From the NCBI RefSeq assembly GCF_000770675.1, contig NZ_AVBG01000003.1:310001-374000 (forward strand): a DNA stretch of 64,000 bases, read 5' to 3'. The notes below the pieces were generated by a model. It was not told the origin of the DNA. It did no database searches and was given only the letters and a program-made list of their open reading frames with translations. The DNA comes from Pontibacillus chungwhensis BH030062 (GTDB lineage: Bacteria > Bacillota > Bacilli > Bacillales > BH030062). Position 1 is the first letter of the stretch; each line of letters opens with the position of its first letter. Of this stretch, positions 59,192 to 64,000 are shown piece by piece. The translations under genes and the position numbers were made by a program.

Positions 59192-60868
59192 CTATTTCAC
59201 TCCCACCTCTGACTCTTTTCCTTCTACAATCACATTAAAGTAGGTCAAAGATTTTCGTCCTATGTCCAACTCATCTTTCTTCCAGGTCTTCTGCAAGAAC
59301 ACTTCAGCAACGGCTGTCTTTCGCGCTCCTCCTTTGACTGCATCTTCAAGAGCCACCACACTCTCAAAAATCGCAGCCATTTTCTCCGCGAGATGCTTCG
59401 CATAAAATGTCTTCTCTTCTTCACTACATGAAGTGAGTTGGTTAATCTCTTGTTCTAGCTCATCTATTTTTTCATAGACCAGTGCTCGTTCAGATTGAAG
59501 GTTGGCTGGTAAAGCATCTAAAGAAATCTTCATCTCTTCTATGAATAACTCATGGACCTGGAATTTCTTCATTAGCTTTAGCACCTCAAGCCCGAGAATA
59601 TTGGCTGTTCCTTCCCAAACGGTAAGCACTTGGGCGTCCCTAAGAAGGCGAGGCATGACGAAGTCTTCGATATAACCATTACCCCCGTGCATTTCGATGC
59701 TTTCGTGACAGAAGTGAATCGCTTGTTCTGCGGTTTCTTTTTTCAAGATGGCGATCAGCAGGCGCTCAAAAGCGATGCCTCGCTTGGAAGCTTTCTCAGG
59801 CTCGTTGGCAATGTTGTCAAACAGGGAGATCAGCTTAAAGACGCTGCTCGTTTCGACTTCTTGCTTAGCTTTTAATGAGACTAGTGTATCCCGAACCATC
59901 GGAAAGTCTTTCAATGGACTTCCGAATGTAATCCGGTCGTAGGCGTATTGTTTCGCCTCAAGATAAGCTCGCTGCATAATCCCGATGGAAGCAACGGCAT
60001 TACAGACGCGTGACAGATTTAAAGCTTCCATCATGTAATAGATACCACGCTCCGGTTCACCTACGAGATAGGCTTTCACTCCTTTAAACTCCACCTCAGC
60101 TGATGGCACGGCGCGGACGCCTAGTTTATCTTTTAAACGACGAATGGTTATGCCTTCTGCTGTTTGCTCGCCGTCTTTCCAAGGAACGAGGAATAAGCTA
60201 AGTCCCTTAGATCCATCGCCATCTCCCTCTCTTCTCGCGAGCACCATGGCCACACCGCACATGCCTGCATTACTGGCAAAATATTTCTCACCCGTAAGCC
60301 GGTACACCTTTCCGTCTTTAATCGCTTTTGTTTCATTCGCTCCGACATCTGAACCTCCTTGCCGCTCCGTCAGAAACGTTGCGCCTTCATACAACTCCAC
60401 CTCCCCTGTTGAGAGTACGTGAGGCAAGTATTTCTTCTTCAATTCATCGCCGGCATAATGATCGATCAAGTAGGCGGTTGCCATTGTTAACGTAACCGGA
60501 CAGTAAAATCCAGGCTCTGTTTGAGAAAGTAGATACCCTTGCGCATACGAATAGATGTAATTGCCCTTTTGTCCTAGCTCGGGGATAGGCTTATGCACAT
60601 ATCCTACGATTCCACGGTCATACGTCTGCTGAATGGTCTTCTTATATCCGTCGTTCACCCACACATAAGAAATGTCATTCCCCATTTTGTCGTATTTGAT
60701 TAACTTCGGTTGCCCTTCCCGGTCGGTGTGAGCTGCGCGCTCATCAATTTCAGTTCCACAAAGCTCGCCGTATTCATCAAGCTCCCGCTTCGCCCACTCA
60801 GCAAACTCATCATCTAAATACTGATCAAGAATAAACGATAAATTCGGATCTTCACGAAAATAGTTCAT
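59192..60868 (-). CDS. Acyl-CoA dehydrogenase (AidB-like length)
   Basis: This 558-residue flavoprotein catalyses alpha,beta-dehydrogenation of acyl-CoA. The core carries TFLTERQGGSDVGANETKA (FAD and substrate contact) and a later IEMHGGNGYIEDFVMPRLLR with VWEGTANILGLEV, typical of the family. It is longer than the usual 380 residues because of N- and C-terminal extensions, as in AidB-type and long-chain enzymes. It follows the acyl-CoA ligase gene by 1 bp, so both serve fatty-acid or branched-acid breakdown. Confidence 0.9.
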   Translation of the reverse strand: MNYFREDPNLSFILDQYLDDEFAEWAKRELDEYGELCGTEIDERAAHTDREGQPKLIKYDKMGNDISYVWVNDGYKKTIQQTYDRGIVGYVHKPIPELGQKGNYIYSYAQGYLLSQTEPGFYCPVTLTMATAYLIDHYAGDELKKKYLPHVLSTGEVELYEGATFLTERQGGSDVGANETKAIKDGKVYRLTGEKYFASNAGMCGVAMVLARREGDGDGSKGLSLFLVPWKDGEQTAEGITIRRLKDKLGVRAVPSAEVEFKGVKAYLVGEPERGIYYMMEALNLSRVCNAVASIGIMQRAYLEAKQYAYDRITFGSPLKDFPMVRDTLVSLKAKQEVETSSVFKLISLFDNIANEPEKASKRGIAFERLLIAILKKETAEQAIHFCHESIEMHGGNGYIEDFVMPRLLRDAQVLTVWEGTANILGLEVLKLMKKFQVHELFIEEMKISLDALPANLQSERALVYEKIDELEQEINQLTSCSEEEKTFYAKHLAEKMAAIFESVVALEDAVKGGARKTAVAEVFLQKTWKKDELDIGRKSLTYFNVIVEGKESEVGVK

Positions 60869-60869
60869 C

Positions 60870-62390
60870 TTATACCTCCTTCACGGCTTCCGCTTGCCGC
60901 AACTGATGCTTCAGCAGCTTGCCTGTCGCATTCCGCGGTAGCGCTTCCAAATTTTCATAAACTCGAGGAATTTTATAACCGGCAACCTTACCTTCTAGGA
61001 AAGAAGAAAGTTCTTGTGGTGAAGGTTCAATACCATTTTGCGGTACAACAAAAGCTTTCACCGTTTCACCCCAGTCCGGATGTGGAATCCCAACGACCGC
61101 AACTTCTGCAACAGAAGGATGAGCCTGGAGTACTTCTTCAATCTCTTTAGGAAAAATGTTCACACCACCGGATATAATAATATCCTTCTTCCGATCGATG
61201 ACCCAGAAGAATCCATCTTCATCACGCTTCCCAACGTCGCCTGTGTAAAGCCATCCATTACGGAGAACTTCGTGCGTCTTCTCTGGATCTTTATAGTATC
61301 CTTTCATAACACCTTTGCCTTTAAGCACAATCTCGCCGACTTCACCAGGTCGAGCTGGCTCTCCGTTTTCATCAACAAGTTCGATTTCACTATTTAAGGC
61401 CGGTCTTCTTCCAATGCTACCTGATTTGCCTTTATGTTCTTCCGGTAACAAAAGCGTGCCATTAGGTCCCGCTTCGGTTAATCCGTACACGCACATGAGG
61501 CGATCGGTCTGGAACTGTTCTTTCACAAACTCCACTTCCTCCGTGCCAAGCGGTGCTCCTCCGTATACCCAATATTGCATGGAGCTTAAGTCGTAATCTT
61601 TTACGTTTGGATGTTTAGCGGTTAACAGATAAGCAACTGGAGCGCCGAAGAAGTGTGTGACGTGTTCTTTTGAAACAAGATCAAGTAGTAATTCCGGGCT
61701 GAAGGTTGGTGCCAAGATGTGAGTAGCTCCGACGTAGGTCGTCGACATCATAAATAAGTGGAGAGGGGCAGAGTGGCTAAGTGGCATCATGTGGAGCACG
61801 CGGCTATCGGGCTCCATTTTCATTTCAATCGCCATCATAGTGGCAACGGTTTGGATATTTCGGTTCGTAAACAAAACGCCTTTAGGCTTTCCGGTAGTAC
61901 CTGATGTATAAAGAAGGGCAACTTCATCATCTTCTGTTGTCGTTGAGGTTCTAGGTGTATCAGGTGAAGCTTTCATGAGAGCTTCAATCGAGCGCCATCC
62001 GTCTTCTGCGCCACCTGTCTTCAAACAAATAAGATTGGAATCAGCGAGCGGTGCTACTTGAGGGAAAAGTAGATCGTGTGTGAGAAAAGCTTTTGCATCA
62101 CTGTGCTCGACAATATAAAGGATTTCATCATAAACGAGCTTGGCGTTAATCGGCACAACCACAGCATCGAGTCGTTGCACGGCGAAGTACGTATACAGAA
62201 ACTCTTCTGTGTTGGGCATATGAAGAACAACCTTCTCCCCTTTTCCTACTCCTAAAGTGGCAAGTCCATTGGCTAGCTGATTGACAGAGTGATTCCATTC
62301 CTCATACGTCACCCGGTTTCCATTTGACACAATCGCTTCCTGATGGGGGCTTCTACGCGCTTGCATGGCTAACAGTTCAGATCCATTCAT
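60870..62390 (-). CDS. Fatty-acid/acyl-CoA ligase (AMP-binding)
   Basis: This 506-residue enzyme activates carboxylic acids via acyl-AMP to acyl-CoA. Motifs in order: LLYTSGTTGKPKGV (P-loop, near 167), VYGLTEAGPN, YTGDVGKRDEDGF, and NATGKLLK with the catalytic lysine. It is the first gene of a two-gene operon with an acyl-CoA dehydrogenase. The ATG follows TTGAGGAGG. Chain-length preference cannot be deduced. Confidence 0.92.
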   Translation of the reverse strand: MNGSELLAMQARRSPHQEAIVSNGNRVTYEEWNHSVNQLANGLATLGVGKGEKVVLHMPNTEEFLYTYFAVQRLDAVVVPINAKLVYDEILYIVEHSDAKAFLTHDLLFPQVAPLADSNLICLKTGGAEDGWRSIEALMKASPDTPRTSTTTEDDEVALLYTSGTTGKPKGVLFTNRNIQTVATMMAIEMKMEPDSRVLHMMPLSHSAPLHLFMMSTTYVGATHILAPTFSPELLLDLVSKEHVTHFFGAPVAYLLTAKHPNVKDYDLSSMQYWVYGGAPLGTEEVEFVKEQFQTDRLMCVYGLTEAGPNGTLLLPEEHKGKSGSIGRRPALNSEIELVDENGEPARPGEVGEIVLKGKGVMKGYYKDPEKTHEVLRNGWLYTGDVGKRDEDGFFWVIDRKKDIIISGGVNIFPKEIEEVLQAHPSVAEVAVVGIPHPDWGETVKAFVVPQNGIEPSPQELSSFLEGKVAGYKIPRVYENLEALPRNATGKLLKHQLRQAEAVKEV

Positions 62391-62712
62391 TTCGTTTCCT
62401 CCTCAAGGTATGTTAAATTCACACGAAACTGATCCAACATCAACACATGTCCGTAAACGGTTTACTCTACTCTCCTTCCCTGCTTTCTCCTCCTTCGACA
62501 TTTGTTCGAACTTTCTGATTATACCTATTTTACCATTTACGTTAAAGTCACCTTCAATTCCTTTATTTAGAAAAGATTATTTTGATTAATAGTAAGATTT
62601 ATTTCATAATGAGGGGAGATTATGTGATTTATGGAACCACTTCTTTCTACGTCTTTCATAAACTACTATTTAAAAATTAGGTTTTAAATGAAATGGAAAA
62701 TGGGGGATAAGC
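62391..62712. other. Divergent promoter region of the acyl-CoA operon
   Basis: Apart from the promoter at 62518-62546 no feature was identified. I looked for a FadR-type palindrome and did not find one. Confidence 0.5.
62518..62546 (-). promoter_or_regulatory. Probable sigma-A promoter of the acyl-CoA operon
   Basis: TTTAAC and a perfect TATAAT are separated by 17 bp on the minus strand, about 130 bp before the ligase start codon, leaving a long leader. Confidence 0.6.
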
Positions 62713-63168
62713 TTGAAGAAATCGATTCTTTTAATTGGGGCAATAACCGTTTGTATTGTTCTATCCCTGAGCGGCTATGTAGTTGGAACCATTACTCACA
62801 ATGAGGTTTCAAGAGAGATTCGATTTGGCTACCAACACAGCGAGCAAGCGAATCGAGTGGATTATCCCCATGTGTTTACAGATGTGGAGAATCAGACAAT
62901 CGTGGATAATTTGATGATGACGTACTTACATAAGGAAAAGATAGAAAGTGCTAATGTGAATGTAGAAGAGCCTGACCTTTATATGAGTGTAGGAAGCCCG
63001 AAGCAATCTGTTATCTTAATCAATGCCAGGATTTGGTTTTCGACTGATGGGGCGATTGTAGGAGAGCGACGCGGGGAGAGTTGGGATGAGGTAGCATTTT
63101 ACCGAATGGATGAGAGGGATGCTCGCTATATAATGGATACGATTGAGTACGAGGAGAGTAACCAATGA
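62713..63168 (+). CDS. Exported or membrane-anchored protein of unknown function
   Basis: This 151-residue protein has a signal-anchor helix (about 4-26) and a hydrophilic outer domain without recognised motifs. It begins with TTG behind ATGGGGG. No lipobox cysteine is present. Monocistronic. Confidence 0.65.
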   Translation: MKKSILLIGAITVCIVLSLSGYVVGTITHNEVSREIRFGYQHSEQANRVDYPHVFTDVENQTIVDNLMMTYLHKEKIESANVNVEEPDLYMSVGSPKQSVILINARIWFSTDGAIVGERRGESWDEVAFYRMDERDARYIMDTIEYEESNQ

Positions 63169-63198
63169 GCCTTGGACACCGGTACTCGTCCCTCCCCT

Positions 63199-63513
63199 TC
63201 ATTCACCATGAAACGCCTCATAACCAAGGAAGTAAATCATTAACCCGACAGAATACACGAGACTTACAAGGAACCAATCCCTTACTTCGAGAAATGTACA
63301 TAACACACTAAAACAGAACCCTCCTAGCAATATCGGTATAATCGCAACTCTTGTACTCTTATTTAAGGTTACTATACCAAAAATAGTTACGAAGACGAAT
63401 CCTGCAATTACCATAACTATAATAGGAGTCCATTCTACATCTGTAGACGTTATGACAGAGATTGTTCCACCCACTAAGCCAACCCATATAATAGCGAAAA
63501 TCAGCCGCCTCAC
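63199..63513 (-). CDS. Small four-helix membrane protein
   Basis: This 104-residue protein is hydrophobic with four segments. GTG at 63513 is chosen because GGAGGG is 6 nt upstream; the frame extends 26 codons further but those overlap the terminator of the flavin reductase gene. No family recognised. Confidence 0.65.
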   Translation of the reverse strand: MRRLIFAIIWVGLVGGTISVITSTDVEWTPIIVMVIAGFVFVTIFGIVTLNKSTRVAIIPILLGGFCFSVLCTFLEVRDWFLVSLVYSVGLMIYFLGYEAFHGE

Positions 63514-63533
63514 CGAAATCCCTCCTATGTAAC

Positions 63534-63564
63534 TAAAAAACACGCCACTCAAAGTGACGTGTCT
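63534..63564 (-). terminator. Terminator of the flavin reductase gene
   Basis: On the minus strand ACACGTCACT and AGTGGCGTGT pair with one mismatch around TTG and are followed by six T. Confidence 0.85.
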
Positions 63565-63572
63565 GTTCATAA

Positions 63573-64000
63573 TTATTCGGTAATCTTGCAATACTTTCCT
63601 TGATAATATCCGAGCGGAACCCCGTCTTTAATACTCAAATTCTTAACTTCACCGATATAGATCGTGTGGTCCCCTGCTTCGTGGCTATCATAAAGGCTAC
63701 ACGCGATATTAACGAGTGAGTCTTTGATTGCTGGCTGTTCTTCAAAGCGGTCAAAGGTGAGCTCCCACTTTTCTTTCACCATTCCAGCAAAGTAGTTCGA
63801 CATATCTTCTTGTTCGTTAGAGAGGATATTCACTACAAATTGACCAGACTCTTTAATGTACTCATGCATTCTAGCTTTCTTCGCCACAGATACAGCGATT
63901 AGTTTCGGATCCATTGAAACAGACATAAATGCATTGGCCGTCATGCCGCGCACTTCATCATCCGTCTCTGTTGTGACAACAGTGACCCCTGTTGCGAATT
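63573..64000 (-). CDS. Flavin reductase-like protein (5' end beyond the right edge)
   Basis: The visible 140 or so residues include ATGVTVVTTETDDEVRGMTA, TANAFMSVSMDPKLIAVSVA and the later GDHTIYIGEVKNLSIKDG, matching the FMN-binding flavin reductase domain (HpaC/NTA monooxygenase component B type). The gene enters from the right edge, so the start codon is not visible; the internal ATG at 63953 is not the true start because the conserved strand before it is also in frame. Probable role is NAD(P)H-dependent reduction of flavin for a partner oxygenase. Confidence 0.88.
   Translation of the reverse strand, partial: FATGVTVVTTETDDEVRGMTANAFMSVSMDPKLIAVSVAKKARMHEYIKESGQFVVNILSNEQEDMSNYFAGMVKEKWELTFDRFEEQPAIKDSLVNIACSLYDSHEAGDHTIYIGEVKNLSIKDGVPLGYYQGKYCKITE

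Noticed and set aside
62391-62712. FadR-type operator upstream of the acyl-CoA operon
   Set aside because: No TGAATGA-type palindrome could be found in the gap.

Overview
The window looks like the chromosome of a low-GC, endospore-forming Bacillaceae. Strong AGGAGG ribosome sites, spore genes (a Tgl-type transglutaminase and a YjcZ-like peptide), paired Bacillus-style small exporters, ecsAB and many small lipoproteins all point that way. A BCCT osmolyte transporter and the general gene set would suit a salt-tolerant genus such as Halobacillus or Pontibacillus, but the genus is inference. I found no rRNA, tRNA, CRISPR array or complete insertion sequence.

Layout. 1-6.1 kb is a beta-glucoside/beta-glucan utilisation locus on the minus strand: a LacI regulator, an ABC solute-binding protein, two permeases, a GH1 beta-glucosidase and a GH30 enzyme running off the left edge. 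It is controlled by four near-identical palindromic operators, three of them spaced exactly 47 bp apart. 6.3-15.4 kb holds two drug-efflux modules (DHA2 exporter plus TetR/SMR pair; TetR plus DHA2 exporter) around a solitary rlmN. Each DHA2 gene is followed directly by an unusual GC-rich tandem array with 21-bp periodicity; the second is a 63-bp (3 x 21) higher-order repeat with 13 units. 15.4-36.5 kb is mixed housekeeping: DUF2332, nucleoside and betaine transport, a MurE-like ligase, an LspA paralogue, an RQC-domain protein, an M23 peptidase, a prolyl 4-hydroxylase, a LysM amidase, an SDR, a HAD phosphatase, VanZ and several small membrane proteins.

36.5-42 kb is an AT-rich accessory island. 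Behind two truncated gene remnants lies a three-gene minus-strand operon: an AAA/ABC ATPase with a TOPRIM-like C-terminus, a ParB-like/HTH protein and a D12-class DNA adenine methylase. This is the best candidate here for an undescribed, probably anti-phage, system.

42-54 kb contains three DUF3221 lipoproteins (two with an EF-hand-like loop), ecsAB, psd, a small HTH-led operon with tandem 16-bp operator repeats, and a membrane protein gene split by an in-frame amber codon. 54-64 kb has spore genes, a SunI-like PH protein, a frameshifted acetyltransferase, murB, an acyl-CoA ligase/dehydrogenase operon and a flavin reductase running off the right edge. A dispersed family of imperfect palindromes around GGGACAGGTACCTTGTCCC lies in many of the gaps.
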